Source: Marinobacter azerbaijanicus (GTDB lineage Bacteria > Pseudomonadota > Gammaproteobacteria > Pseudomonadales > Oleiphilaceae). Taken from it: 64,000 nucleotides of DNA. Below are positions 1 to 11,266 of the stretch, piece after piece. The stretch covers positions 700,702 to 764,701 of the forward strand of contig NZ_JASSVS010000001.1 of assembly GCF_030250645.1 (NCBI RefSeq), in the 5' to 3' direction. Both the position numbers and the translations under genes were made by a program. The notes under the pieces are model-generated. The model saw only the letters and a program-made list of their open reading frames with translations. It was not told the origin of the DNA and ran no database searches. Positions within the stretch are counted from its first letter, which is position 1. Each line of letters begins with the position of its first letter.

Positions 1-1
1 G

Positions 2-2008
2 GTATTGGCTGTCGCGCTGGTCACCGGAATTCTGGTTAGCACGATCCAGGTCATCCTTGATGCCCGACGCGTATCCAGCTCTCTTGATGAGCAAGCGCAG
101 CAGACCATGGCACTGGTCAGGGATGCCTCAACACAGGCGGTGTTCAGCATCGATGCAGACCTGGCGCAACAGGTTGTTGATGGCCTGTTTGCCCAGGAAT
201 CCATCCATATGGCTCGCATAATCCATCCGGATGGGGAACCACTTGGCAGCCGAGCCAGGCCACTCAGGGACAGCGCCTTTCGCCCATTGACCGATGCAAT
301 CTTCGGTGATGAACGATCTTACCGCCAGGAACTCTCCCGGGGCGGCCAGTCCAGTGATGTCTACGGATACCTGGAACTACATTACGACACCGGCCCGATT
401 GCACTGACCTGGCTTGAGCGCGCCTCGGTAACATTCGCCTCCGGCATTGCCCTTGCAATTATCCTCGGCATGGCCCTGTTCGTAGTCTTTCACATGCTTC
501 TCACACGCCCATTGCTGCGGATTGTCCAGTCCGTCAAGCAGGTTGATCCAGACCATCCGGACGATAACCTCATCCATCTGCCAAAGGGCCATCAGAGTGA
601 CGAGCTCGGCCTCTGGGTCAACGCCACCAACAACCTCCTGGTCGCCATTGGTGACAGTCAGACCCGCCACCGGGAAGCGGAGGACCGGGTCAACCGGCTC
701 TCCCGATACGACCAGCTCACCGGCCTGCCAAGCCGGGACACCTTTATGGAGCTGTTGCAGACGGACATCGATGAGGCCCGGGAGAGCAAGTCCGTCCTGT
801 CTCTGTTCTGCTGCGGCATTGATGATTTCAAATCCATCAATGAACAATTCGGCTTCCGCACGGGTGATCTCATTCTACAGACCGTCGCTGACCGTCTGAC
901 CCACAAACTCGGCGGCACCCGCTTCACCATTGCCCGCCTGGGCAGCGACCAGTTTGTGATCGTGGAAAAAGGGTTACGTGACGGATTTCAGGCGGCAGAC
1001 ACCGCAGACCGTATCCTGGCATCCCTGAGCAATCCCATGACGTTCGACGACCAGACGGTCACCATGACGGCAACCCTGGGCATTGCCCTTTTCCCGGGCG
1101 ATGCTGAAAAAGCCGACAGACTTCTGCAAAGCGCCGAACAGACCATGGCGCTGGCCAAGGAAAACGGGCAAAACTACTTCCAGTTTTATGTCGCCAGCGT
1201 CGACCGGGAAATTCGCGAGCGCAAGCAGCTCGAAAAGGACCTTTCCGGAGCCCTGAACAATCATCAGTTCCACCTTGTCTACCAGCCCCAGGTCAACCTG
1301 GAGACACGCCGGATTATCGGTGCCGAGGCACTCATTCGGTGGGAACATCCGCAAAGGGGCCTGATCCCACCAGACGAATTCATTCCCGTTGCCGAGGTGA
1401 ACGGCAGCATCGTCGAAATTGGCCAATGGGTGCTCGACCAGGCCTGCTGGCAGGCAGCCCGCTGGGCCAGTGACGGCATGCCCCTGAGAATTGCCGTCAA
1501 CCTGTCCGCGGTTCAGCTTCGCCAGGACAACATTGTCGACGACATCATGGACACCCTGACACGACACAATATTCCAGCCGGTCGGCTGGAGCTGGAAGTC
1601 ACCGAAACCAGCTTCATGACCAACCTCGAAGATGCTGTAGAGAAACTGAAACGCCTGCACAGGGCCGGTATCAGTATTGCGGTGGATGATTTCGGAACCG
1701 GTTACTCATCTCTGACTTACCTTAAGCGCATGCCGGTGCAACACCTCAAAATCGACAAGCAGTTTATTCGCGACCTGCTGATCAACGAAGAAGACACCAG
1801 GATCGCCAACACCATTATCGACCTGGGCAAGAGCCTGAACCTCACTGTTGTCGCCGAGGGCGTCGAAACAGCGGAACAGGAATACTATCTCGCCCAGAGG
1901 GGCTGCCAGCTTGCACAGGGGTATTTCTTCAGCAAACCGCTCAAACCACGTGAATTTGAGAAGTTTGTCGCCAGTTTTCACAGTAAAATCATGGAAAATA
2001 ATGCCTGA
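2..2008 (+). CDS. GGDEF/EAL-domain protein, probable c-di-GMP phosphodiesterase (5' end cut by window)
   Basis: Membrane-anchored bidomain protein of c-di-GMP turnover. The frame is open to the left edge, and the first usable codon is a TTG at position 5 inside what looks like transmembrane segment 1, so the true start lies upstream. A short periplasmic sensor region is followed by a second membrane helix (about residues 143-166), a HAMP-like linker, a GGDEF domain (about 235-400) and an EAL domain (about 410-655). The GGDEF signature is degenerate (LGSDQF), so cyclase activity is unlikely. The EAL domain keeps EALIRW, the TET motif, DDFGTGYSS and the AEGVE motif, so it is expected to hydrolyse c-di-GMP. 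The sensed signal cannot be told. Confidence 0.9.
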   Translation, partial: VLAVALVTGILVSTIQVILDARRVSSSLDEQAQQTMALVRDASTQAVFSIDADLAQQVVDGLFAQESIHMARIIHPDGEPLGSRARPLRDSAFRPLTDAIFGDERSYRQELSRGGQSSDVYGYLELHYDTGPIALTWLERASVTFASGIALAIILGMALFVVFHMLLTRPLLRIVQSVKQVDPDHPDDNLIHLPKGHQSDELGLWVNATNNLLVAIGDSQTRHREAEDRVNRLSRYDQLTGLPSRDTFMELLQTDIDEARESKSVLSLFCCGIDDFKSINEQFGFRTGDLILQTVADRLTHKLGGTRFTIARLGSDQFVIVEKGLRDGFQAADTADRILASLSNPMTFDDQTVTMTATLGIALFPGDAEKADRLLQSAEQTMALAKENGQNYFQFYVASVDREIRERKQLEKDLSGALNNHQFHLVYQPQVNLETRRIIGAEALIRWEHPQRGLIPPDEFIPVAEVNGSIVEIGQWVLDQACWQAARWASDGMPLRIAVNLSAVQLRQDNIVDDIMDTLTRHNIPAGRLELEVTETSFMTNLEDAVEKLKRLHRAGISIAVDDFGTGYSSLTYLKRMPVQHLKIDKQFIRDLLINEEDTRIANTIIDLGKSLNLTVVAEGVETAEQEYYLAQRGCQLAQGYFFSKPLKPREFEKFVASFHSKIMENNA

Positions 2009-2052
2009 TTACCCATCCACCTAACTGATCCCCAAGCCCGCAAGGAGTCGCC

Positions 2053-2640
2053 ATGGGAACCACGCTGATCGGCCTCATTGTTATTGCCGTTGCTGTTGTC
2101 TACATCGTTTTTATCTACAACCGTCTGGTCTCCCTGCGTAACCAGTTCAAGAACGGATTTGCCCAGATTGATGTCCAGCTGCAGCGCCGCCATGACCTCA
2201 TTCCGAACCTGGTCGAAGCCGCCAAGGCGTACCTTTCCCACGAGCGCAACACCCTCACCGAAGTGATGGAAGCCCGCAACAACGCCGTCAGTGCCCAGAA
2301 AGATGCTGCCGGCGACCCTGCGGACGGCGGTAAGATCCAGCGCCTTGGCAGTGCCGAGAACATGCTGTCCAAGGCCCTTGCCAACTTTTATGCGGTGGCG
2401 GAAAACTATCCGGAGCTGAAAGCCAACGAGACCATCCAGCAGCTGATGGAAGAGCTCTCCAGCACTGAAAACCGGGTTTCGTTTGCGCGCCAGGCGTACA
2501 ACGATGGCGTGATGAGCTACAACATCTTCCGCGAACAGTTCCCGAACAACATTGTGGCCGGGCTGTTCGCGTTCAAGCCTTCCTCCCAGCTGGAGCTGGA
2601 ATCCCCTGAGGCCCGCCAGGCACCCAAAGTCGCCTTCTGA
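2053..2640 (+). CDS. lemA: LemA family protein
   Basis: 195-residue LemA-family protein with one N-terminal membrane helix (about residues 4-22), followed by the family hallmark region around FAQIDVQLQRRHDLIPNLVE and a helical cytoplasmic or periplasmic bundle. The start is set by AAGGAG at 2042-2047, six bases before the ATG. The biochemical role of LemA is unknown. It ends 11 bp before the M48 protease gene, and LemA/M48 pairs are common, so the two are probably co-transcribed and may work together in membrane protein quality control (inference). Confidence 0.9.
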   Translation: MGTTLIGLIVIAVAVVYIVFIYNRLVSLRNQFKNGFAQIDVQLQRRHDLIPNLVEAAKAYLSHERNTLTEVMEARNNAVSAQKDAAGDPADGGKIQRLGSAENMLSKALANFYAVAENYPELKANETIQQLMEELSSTENRVSFARQAYNDGVMSYNIFREQFPNNIVAGLFAFKPSSQLELESPEARQAPKVAF

Positions 2641-2651
2641 GACCGGTTGCC

Positions 2652-4622
2652 ATGGCACATCCCGGATTTTTCCAACGTCAGGCCAGTGCCCGCCGCAACA
2701 CCGGGCTGCTGGTGCTGCTGTTTCTCACTGCAGTGGCCTTAATCACGCTTGCCGTCTGTCTGGTGGGCTTTCTGGTCACCCGCAGCGAATATACCGGGTT
2801 GTCGTTTGCAGACTGGCTGCTGAGCCGCCACGGCCTGTTAACCGCACTTGCTGTCGTCGCCCTGATCGGTATTGGCTCTCTGATCCGCTGGGCGGACCTG
2901 TCGGGAGGTGGCGAACGGGTCGCAAAGATGGTCGGTGCAAGGGCCATTGCGCCGGACACCAGCGATTCCGACGAACGCAGGCTCCGCAACATTGTGGAGG
3001 AAATGTCCATCGCCAGCGGCATCAGCGTACCGGAACTCTATGTCATGGACCACGAAACCGGCATCAACGCCTTTGTGGCGGGTTATACACCTGGCGAAGC
3101 TGTCATGGTGGTGACCCATGGCGCCCTGACCCAACTTACCCGTGACGAGCTCCAGGGAGTCGTAGGGCACGAGTTCAGCCATGTACTGAATGGCGACATG
3201 CGCCTGAATGTACGGTTGATCGCCATACTGGCCGGCATCCTGATGATCGGGCAGATTGGCGCTTTCCTATTGAGAATCTCATTCCATCGAACCCACCTCT
3301 CCGCCCGGTCATCCCGGGACCGTCGGGGCCAGGCCATCTTCGGGCTGGTGGGGCTGGCACTGCTGGTCATCGGTTATGTAGGGGTGTTTTTTGGCAGGCT
3401 GATCCAGTCCGCGGTGTCCAGGCAGCGGGAAATGCTTGCCGATGCGTCCTCGGTGCAGTTCACCCGCAACCCTGAGGGCATTGCCGGAGCCCTGTTCAAG
3501 ATCGGCCTCAAAGGTGGATATCTGGATACCACCAGTCATGCCAGCGACATGAACCATATGTGCTTTGGGGAAAGCACCCGCATGAAATTCGCAGCACTGC
3601 TGGCGTCACACCCACCGATACAGGAACGCATCGAAACCATTCAGCCGGGTATGTTCGCCCGCCTCCGCAGCCGTCTGCGGGACAGCGAGCCCGAAAGCAC
3701 CCTGCGGACCATGGGCGCCCCCTCCCCCGCAGTCAGCGGAACAACTGCACGTGAAGCCGTATCAGGGTTCAGTGCGGGCGTCAGTGCAGCAACATCCCCC
3801 CTGAACACACAACAAGAACAGACACTTTCCAGCTCGGTTGGCACGGTCAACAGGCGCAGTGAAGACTACGCCGTGAATCTGCTCAACAGGCTGCCATCCA
3901 CCTTCCGTAACCTGCTCTATACCCGGGCCGGCGCTATCCAGCTGTGCTATGCGCTGCTGGTATACCAGTTGCCCGAGCAGATCCAGCAGGAGCGGCTGTC
4001 ACTGCTGACCGGCCAGTCGCCCTTCGCCCCCAACCACGATCTGCTGGAAAAGCTTGTACCGGCCCTGGCAGCGCTGGGCAACGCGGTGCGCTTTCCAGCC
4101 CTGGAGCTGGCCATGCCGGCCCTGCGCAAACTGGACCCGGAGGAGCGCCGGCTGCTGACAGGAAACACGGAAATACTGATCAGGGCAGACAATCGACTCA
4201 GCCTTTTTGAGCTGGCCATGCACACATTCCTTCGTCGCCACCTGGCGGAGGATTCCGCGCGGGTGGTTCCCGTTCGCCACCGCAGCTACCGACCAGTCGT
4301 CAAGGAACTACAGGTGTTATTCAGCCTGATGGCAAGGGCGGGTGCCGACGACGTCGCCGCCAGTCGGGCGCTCTTCAATGAGGCAATAGCGGGCTTTACA
4401 ACGGGACCGACAAAACCGGAACTGCTGGAGACGGTATCCATCAAGAGCCTGAGGAAGGCACTTATCGAACTGAACAGTCTGTCACCACTGCTCAAACCAG
4501 GCATTCTCGACGCCTGTGGACACTGCGTTCTTGCGGACGGACAGATCAGAACCACAGAGTACGAATTGATTCGCCTGGTGGCGGACCAGTTGGATTGCCC
4601 GATGCCGCCACTCCAGGCCTGA
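2652..4622 (+). CDS. M48 family membrane metalloprotease with long C-terminal extension
   Basis: 656-residue HtpX-like zinc protease. Two N-terminal membrane helices (about 17-40 and 58-78) precede the catalytic domain with the zinc-binding HEFSH motif (His173, His177). Two further helices (about 185-207 and 229-255) lie before the third ligand region REMLADA. Ordinary HtpX is about 290 residues, whereas here about 330 extra residues follow the protease domain, with a Ser/Thr/Pro-rich linker near 355-410 and a helical C-terminal region without a motif I recognise. It follows lemA by 11 bp. Likely role: degradation of membrane proteins, with the extension acting as a substrate or partner module (inference). 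Confidence 0.88.
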   Translation: MAHPGFFQRQASARRNTGLLVLLFLTAVALITLAVCLVGFLVTRSEYTGLSFADWLLSRHGLLTALAVVALIGIGSLIRWADLSGGGERVAKMVGARAIAPDTSDSDERRLRNIVEEMSIASGISVPELYVMDHETGINAFVAGYTPGEAVMVVTHGALTQLTRDELQGVVGHEFSHVLNGDMRLNVRLIAILAGILMIGQIGAFLLRISFHRTHLSARSSRDRRGQAIFGLVGLALLVIGYVGVFFGRLIQSAVSRQREMLADASSVQFTRNPEGIAGALFKIGLKGGYLDTTSHASDMNHMCFGESTRMKFAALLASHPPIQERIETIQPGMFARLRSRLRDSEPESTLRTMGAPSPAVSGTTAREAVSGFSAGVSAATSPLNTQQEQTLSSSVGTVNRRSEDYAVNLLNRLPSTFRNLLYTRAGAIQLCYALLVYQLPEQIQQERLSLLTGQSPFAPNHDLLEKLVPALAALGNAVRFPALELAMPALRKLDPEERRLLTGNTEILIRADNRLSLFELAMHTFLRRHLAEDSARVVPVRHRSYRPVVKELQVLFSLMARAGADDVAASRALFNEAIAGFTTGPTKPELLETVSIKSLRKALIELNSLSPLLKPGILDACGHCVLADGQIRTTEYELIRLVADQLDCPMPPLQA

Positions 4623-4641
4623 ATTCCAGCCTGACCAACAA

Positions 4642-6588
4642 TCAGTTGGCCTGGGGCTGGAACAGGGAGTCCTTGGTAGGAGGGCTGTCCGGATCCGGCA
4701 AGCCCAGCTTTTTGCGAACCCCCAGGTTGATTTCCCAGAGGCTCTGGAACTTCTCATCCGTAGCCGCAATGGCATCGGCCTTGCCGAGCATAATGGTCGG
4801 GCGCAGGAACACCAGCAGGTTCCGCTTCACACGGCGCTCAGACTCAGACGAAAACAGACGCCCCAGAACCGGAATGTCGCCCAGCAGGGGCACTTTGCTT
4901 TTGTTGATCTGAAAATCGTCGGTAGTCAGGCCGCCAAGAACAATGGTTTCACCATCGTCGGCCAATACCGTGGTCTTGATCTCCCGCTTGTTGGTGATGA
5001 TGTCCGAGGCAGACTCGACACTGTCGCCGATATTTTCGGTGGTTTGTTCAACCACCAGGCGCACGAGCCCGTCAGCGCTGATGGTTGGCGTGACTTTCAG
5101 TGTCAGGCCGATATCGCGCCGTTCAATGGTGGTGAACGGATTGGTGGTGCCATCGCCGGTAACGGTGGACTGTCCGGTCCGGAAGGGGACGTTCTGGCCG
5201 ACGACGATCTCGGATTCCTGGTTATCCAGAGTAATGATACTGGGCGTGGACAACAGGTTTGCGGCGGCAGACGTGGACAGCGCCTGCAACAGGACACCCC
5301 AGGAAATACCATCCTCGTTGCGCTGACCCGCCCCCAGGGTAATACCCCCGACAGCAGGCTGGATGAACGAATCCGAAAGGATGGCACCAAGCACATCCCC
5401 AAGACTGCGGCCGACGTTATTGAAATTGGTGCCGGCCACTGGCGTGGACTCACCCGACTCATCCCCAACGGCAAGCTGAACACCCAGATCCTGACCCAGC
5501 TCATCGCTGATCTCGACAATGGCTGCTTCAATCATCACCTGGGCGCGGCGAACATCCAGAGCCTGAACGATCATCTCGGCTTCCTGCATCATTGACGGCT
5601 CACCGCGCACCACAAGCGCGTTCAGGCCCTCATCGGCAAACACCGTAAAGCCGGTACTGCGCCCACCCCCGGAGGCACCACTGCCACTGCTGCCTCCCGA
5701 TGACTCCTTGGCAACCTCACCCATCACACCTTTGAGAATCTCGGTCAGGTTTTCGGCATCAGCATGGCTCAGGCGGATAACCTTGGTGGTGCCGCCAGTG
5801 GCAGAGGGCTGATCAAGTTTGGTGATCAGAGCGCGCATCTTGTCGCGGAAGGTTTCATCGCCGCGAAGAATCAGCCGGTTACTGCGCTCGTCTGCTGTCA
5901 CGCTGTATTTGCGAGCCGCATTCTCTCCGCCGCTACGCCCGAGTTCATCTGGCGCCAGTTCCTGCAGCAACTCGACCATGTCACCAACCCAGGCCTCCTC
6001 AAGCTGGATCACTTCCACTTCGTATTTCGAAGGGCTATCCAGCTCCCTCACAATCTGTTCAATCCGGCGGATATTGGACGAGTGATCACTGACAATCAGG
6101 GCATTGGCAGCCGCCACACCGGCGAGATGGCCGTATTTGGCAACCAGGGGGCGGAGGATAGGCACCAGCTCCAGGGCGTTGGCGTTGTCAATCTGGATCA
6201 CCCGGGTAATCAGTTGTTCCGAAGGTATCTCCGTAAATCGGTCCAGCGATTCGGCAGACTGCTTTGCATCCACCTGCTGCACCACCTTGATCACTTCCTC
6301 TCCGGGGATGGCCGTAAAGCCGTGCACCTGCAGTACCGCAAGAAACAGATCGTAAATTTCATCCTTGTTCATGGGGGCACTGGACAGCACTGTCACCTTG
6401 CCCTTTACCCGCGGGTCCACGACAAAGCTGTAACCGGTAATGTCTGCCACCTGGGTCACGAAAGCACGGATATCGGCATCCTTGAGGTTCAGCCGCCAGG
6501 TTTCTTCCTGCCCGTAGGCAACGGACATCAGGGGCAACAACAGGGCTACAACGAAAGCCCGGAATAATCTGGATCTGTGGTTAAGCAT
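4642..6588 (-). CDS. gspD: type II secretion system secretin GspD
   Basis: 648-residue outer-membrane secretin that forms the exit channel of the type II secretion system. A signal peptide (about 1-26) is followed by N0 (about 30-100) and the repeated N1-N3 domains, with a Gly/Ser-rich loop near 297-312. The secretin core (about 395-610) carries the typical VPLLGDIPVLGRLF-type segment near its end. Last gene of gspN-gspC-gspD, read leftwards. The usual gspE-M genes are not in the window and must lie elsewhere. It converges with the M48 protease gene, leaving 19 bp between the two stops. Confidence 0.96.
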   Translation of the reverse strand: MLNHRSRLFRAFVVALLLPLMSVAYGQEETWRLNLKDADIRAFVTQVADITGYSFVVDPRVKGKVTVLSSAPMNKDEIYDLFLAVLQVHGFTAIPGEEVIKVVQQVDAKQSAESLDRFTEIPSEQLITRVIQIDNANALELVPILRPLVAKYGHLAGVAAANALIVSDHSSNIRRIEQIVRELDSPSKYEVEVIQLEEAWVGDMVELLQELAPDELGRSGGENAARKYSVTADERSNRLILRGDETFRDKMRALITKLDQPSATGGTTKVIRLSHADAENLTEILKGVMGEVAKESSGGSSGSGASGGGRSTGFTVFADEGLNALVVRGEPSMMQEAEMIVQALDVRRAQVMIEAAIVEISDELGQDLGVQLAVGDESGESTPVAGTNFNNVGRSLGDVLGAILSDSFIQPAVGGITLGAGQRNEDGISWGVLLQALSTSAAANLLSTPSIITLDNQESEIVVGQNVPFRTGQSTVTGDGTTNPFTTIERRDIGLTLKVTPTISADGLVRLVVEQTTENIGDSVESASDIITNKREIKTTVLADDGETIVLGGLTTDDFQINKSKVPLLGDIPVLGRLFSSESERRVKRNLLVFLRPTIMLGKADAIAATDEKFQSLWEINLGVRKKLGLPDPDSPPTKDSLFQPQAN

Positions 6589-6620
6589 CTGGCGTTCTTA
6601 TCCTGTATTGGTAAATCCGA

Positions 6621-7484
6621 TCAGCGCCACTGTTCAGGTATGGCATAGCTTACGGTCAGAATGGATCCGTCCCGTTCAATTTCAATTTCAATTTCCAGTT
6701 GTGGCTCCGACCGCCAATTCTCAAGCAGCCCAACGTCCTGCTGAAGGTCTCCCAGGCGCTGGCCGTTGACGGCGGTGATTACATCACCGGCCCTGAGGCC
6801 GACAGCGTTCAGCATGGCGCTCGAGCCATCGTAAACATACCCCGAGCTGCCGTCATTGCCCGCCAGGCTCAGGCCATAAGGAGCCAGTGCAGCAGCCCCC
6901 TGGGACTCCAGCTGTTCCCGGGCACCACTCAGGAACTGCTCGGGGGACGTCGCTTCCGCCACTTCCTCCACGTCCTCAATCAGGTCGGATGACATCTCGT
7001 CATCAAATGTCAGGCTTTCATACTGGCCGTTCCGGCGAATCAGAACCCGGCCAGGCTCCACTTCGGAAAGCTCCGCGTTGCCTGGCAACACGTCCCCCAC
7101 GCGATAATGCTCTGTTACGCCATTGCTTCCCGCCACTATAGCACCGGAGTCTTCCGGGCGCTCTGCTACCATCACACCTTCAAGCCTCAGGTTGAGCCTT
7201 GTCTCCGGCGCTGAACGGCGAACCACCTCAGCCACTCTCGCCTGTTCGGCAGACCTGCCGAAGAATTCGTAGGCCGCCATGGGCTGCAGGCGCCCGGAGG
7301 CTGCCTCCATTCCATTGCCGGCGGAGGGTGACGAAGCCATGGCAACCGGGCGCTCGTCCCACGCAATCAGCCAGGTAGTCTGTGCCAGCACCAGAGCAAG
7401 ATAAACCACCAATCCGGTCAGGAGCAGATTGGCCAGCAGTCGCGGAATTCTGCGACTGCCTGACATGGACGCCAGGGCGATCAC
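6621..7484 (-). CDS. gspC: type II secretion system protein GspC
   Basis: 287-residue inner-membrane GspC, which links the secretin to the inner-membrane platform. A single N-terminal helix (about 17-37) is followed by the HR domain (about 95-165), which binds the N0 domain of GspD, and a C-terminal PDZ-like domain (about 200-285, containing GLRAGDVITAVNG). The GTG start overlaps the TGA stop of gspN (GTGA) and is preceded by GGGAGG, so translational coupling is likely. The coding region ends 32 bp before gspD. Confidence 0.92.
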   Translation of the reverse strand: MIALASMSGSRRIPRLLANLLLTGLVVYLALVLAQTTWLIAWDERPVAMASSPSAGNGMEAASGRLQPMAAYEFFGRSAEQARVAEVVRRSAPETRLNLRLEGVMVAERPEDSGAIVAGSNGVTEHYRVGDVLPGNAELSEVEPGRVLIRRNGQYESLTFDDEMSSDLIEDVEEVAEATSPEQFLSGAREQLESQGAAALAPYGLSLAGNDGSSGYVYDGSSAMLNAVGLRAGDVITAVNGQRLGDLQQDVGLLENWRSEPQLEIEIEIERDGSILTVSYAIPEQWR

Positions 7485-8275
7485 AGCACACCTCCCGGAA
7501 TCAGGGGCTGCCTGACACGGAACACAACATCATCCGGTCCTGCGGAATCCGGCCAGGGCTGACCGGCCAGGTCCACCATGCGTTTGTATACCCGCAAATC
7601 CATCATGCCATTCCAGCGGATTTCGGCATTCGCCGCAGGGCCGTCACCGCCCTGCTCCTCGACCACCAGTGCAATGCCTGCGTCAGTGGTGTCGAGAGTA
7701 GCACGCATGGGGGGAAAGTCTGCCCGCCCGACGCTGTTACCCATCGGCCAGGTAACTTCACCGCCTGCCCAGCGGCCAACCCCATCCGCTGTGGTGATGC
7801 GGCCATCCTGCCACGACAGTACCAGCTGATCGATGGTGACATCCCCCTCAATGACCGCCCCACCACTGCGGCGAATAAGATCCTCAAACTCGGCCACGGC
7901 CAGCCTTCCCCTCGCATTCAGGGTACCGGCGCCCTGCAAGCCCAGACTGACCCGGCCATCCACCGAGGACTGTTCCGACGCCAATGAAAAGCTTACTGGC
8001 AACGACTGACCAGAGACCGAGGGGTAACCCAGTTGCCACTCAAGCTGAACTGGGTAACCGGCCACGACGGCATTCGCGGCACCAGACCAGGCCTTGCCAT
8101 ATACCTGCCTGACCTGGATTTCAGGGGGCAGCTGAACATGAGCCGAGGCCTGATGCCACAGCCATCCAGCGGGAACAAGAACCACCAGCGCAACAAGATA
8201 AATCAGTACACCGACAAGGGTCATAAGAAACAGCTTGCCGGGTCGGAGAAAAGCTTTTGCGGGGGTTTCGCTCAT
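7481..8275 (-). CDS. gspN: type II secretion system protein GspN
   Basis: 264-residue GspN family protein: one N-terminal membrane helix (about 14-36) and a beta-rich periplasmic region containing the QVYGKAWSGAA and LEWQL elements typical of the family. GspN is an accessory part found in a subset of type II systems. First gene of the leftward gspN-gspC-gspD operon, overlapping gspC by 4 bp. Little divergence from a normal GspN length is seen. Confidence 0.85.
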   Translation of the reverse strand: MSETPAKAFLRPGKLFLMTLVGVLIYLVALVVLVPAGWLWHQASAHVQLPPEIQVRQVYGKAWSGAANAVVAGYPVQLEWQLGYPSVSGQSLPVSFSLASEQSSVDGRVSLGLQGAGTLNARGRLAVAEFEDLIRRSGGAVIEGDVTIDQLVLSWQDGRITTADGVGRWAGGEVTWPMGNSVGRADFPPMRATLDTTDAGIALVVEEQGGDGPAANAEIRWNGMMDLRVYKRMVDLAGQPWPDSAGPDDVVFRVRQPLIPGGVL

Positions 8276-8350
8276 ACAGTGTCACAAAGATAGATGGCCG
8301 GTTGCCGAGTCTAACAAAGCCATTTCGCAAGTTCATGACAAAAAAACAAA

Positions 8351-8386
8351 AAACCCCGCGTCAGTGTGAACCGACGCGGGGTTTTT
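8351..8386 (-). terminator. intrinsic terminator after groEL
   Basis: Twelve-base stem (AAACCCCGCGTC with GACGCGGGGTTT) around a 10-base loop. A-rich sequence on one side and T-rich on the other let it work in both directions: it ends the groES-groEL transcript on the minus strand. Confidence 0.85.
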
Positions 8387-8442
8387 ATGGGTTTATGGGG
8401 CCATTCCTCAAAAAATGAGAAATGATCCGGGTCAGGCAGGCA

Positions 8443-10113
<1,671 letters not shown>

Positions 10114-10160
10114 TTAAACCCAATTCAATCGTTCAATCGGATTGCTGCGCAACCGAGTGT

Positions 10161-10448
10161 TTACTCGAGAACGCCGAAAATGTCGTTTTCGCTCATGATG
10201 AGCAGGTCTTCACCGTCAACCTTCACGGTATTTCCGGCGTACTGTCCAAAGACCACGGTGTCACCCACCTTGACCGCAAGAGCACGGGTCTCGCCATTGT
10301 CGAGGATACGGCCATTACCAACGGCGATCACCTCGCCCTGGGACGGCTTCTCCTTGGCATTGCCCGGCAGCACGATGCCACCAGCTGTTTTCTCTTCTTC
10401 TTCCTTACGGCGCACGACAACACGATCGTGTAGCGGACGAATTTTCAT
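10161..10448 (-). CDS. groES: co-chaperonin GroES
   Basis: 95-residue Hsp10 lid of the GroEL chamber. It begins [14 protein letters not shown], has the mobile loop ([10 protein letters not shown], about 21-30) and ends with the DIFGVLE-type strand. First gene of groES-groEL, with GAGAT about 6 bp before the ATG as a moderate ribosome site. Confidence 0.99.
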   Translation of the reverse strand: MKIRPLHDRVVVRRKEEEEKTAGGIVLPGNAKEKPSQGEVIAVGNGRILDNGETRALAVKVGDTVVFGQYAGNTVKVDGEDLLIMSENDIFGVLE

Positions 10449-10563
10449 TGCTCGATATCTCCAATGTCAGGTTAGGTTTGGCAATGATGGTTGCGTTAAA
10501 AGCCGGGGCTTTTAACCAACTGTTTTACAGCGGTTATTGACCCGCAGCGAACTTGTGAGACCT

Positions 10564-10591
10564 ATGTGGGGGTGGCGTATTCGTTTTCAAT
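10564..10591 (-). promoter_or_regulatory. sigma-32 type heat-shock promoter of groESL
   Basis: Read on the minus strand, ATTGAA (10591-10586) is followed by a 13-bp spacer and CCCCCACAT (10572-10564). This resembles the sigma-32 consensus CTTGAA with CCCCATNT, with the spacer at its usual short length. It lies about 115 bp upstream of the groES start. Seen by eye, not tested. Confidence 0.6.
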
Positions 10592-10609
10592 ACTTGGCGA
10601 AAAAAATTT

Positions 10610-11170
10610 TCACTTTTTTTCCGGCGAATCGTCATCATCGTGGTCCAGACGCTGATGATCGTGCTCAGTCTCGTCCCGGTACTCCCCCTCAATGATGTCG
10701 CCATTCCGGTCAAAGGGGCCCTGACGGCCGAACGGGTTCTCACGGTTATCAAACGGACCCTGCCCCTCAAACGGCCCGCGTCGGCCGGCGGTAAAGGTAA
10801 AACTGCTGGATTGCCCGGCCACGACCATGCGTTTCAGGGCCTGAGCGGCAAGCCAGTGGCGGGAGCCGGGAATCAGGCACAGAAAGCCAATGGTGTCGGT
10901 TACGAACCCGGGGGTCAGCAGCAAAGCGCCGCCCACAGCCAGAATCAGGCCCTCAGCGACTTCCCGGGCGGGCAACTCGCCGCTGTTAAGCCTCTGGTTG
11001 GCCTTCAACAGGGTGGCGAGCCCCTGCTGACGAAGCAGTGCGGCGCCAATAATAGCCGTCAGCAATACCAGACCTATCGTATTCAGGGCCCCGATGACGG
11101 TTCCCACCTTGATGAGAATCGCCATCTCCACAATCGGCATGACGATAAATAACAAAAGAAAAACGCCCAA
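10610..11170 (-). CDS. fxsA: FxsA family membrane protein
   Basis: 186-residue FxsA-family protein. It has about three hydrophobic segments (residues 2-20, 25-45 and 75-100) and the family signatures EMAILIKVG and LLTPGFVTDTIGF, then a hydrophilic, Arg/Asp-rich tail of about 60 residues ending in a charged stretch. E. coli FxsA overexpression relieves F-plasmid exclusion of phage T7, but its normal role is unknown. It sits just upstream of groES on the same strand, as in many proteobacteria. The groES heat-shock promoter lies in the gap after it. Confidence 0.85.
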   Translation of the reverse strand: MGVFLLLFIVMPIVEMAILIKVGTVIGALNTIGLVLLTAIIGAALLRQQGLATLLKANQRLNSGELPAREVAEGLILAVGGALLLTPGFVTDTIGFLCLIPGSRHWLAAQALKRMVVAGQSSSFTFTAGRRGPFEGQGPFDNRENPFGRQGPFDRNGDIIEGEYRDETEHDHQRLDHDDDDSPEKK

Positions 11171-11266
11171 AAGAGCCTCCCGGGATGTGCTGTGTCTGAT
11201 TGCGGCGGCGCCAAAAAGCTCTGGTATACTCGCCTCGCTTGTTCATTCATTACCTTAGGGCAAAAC

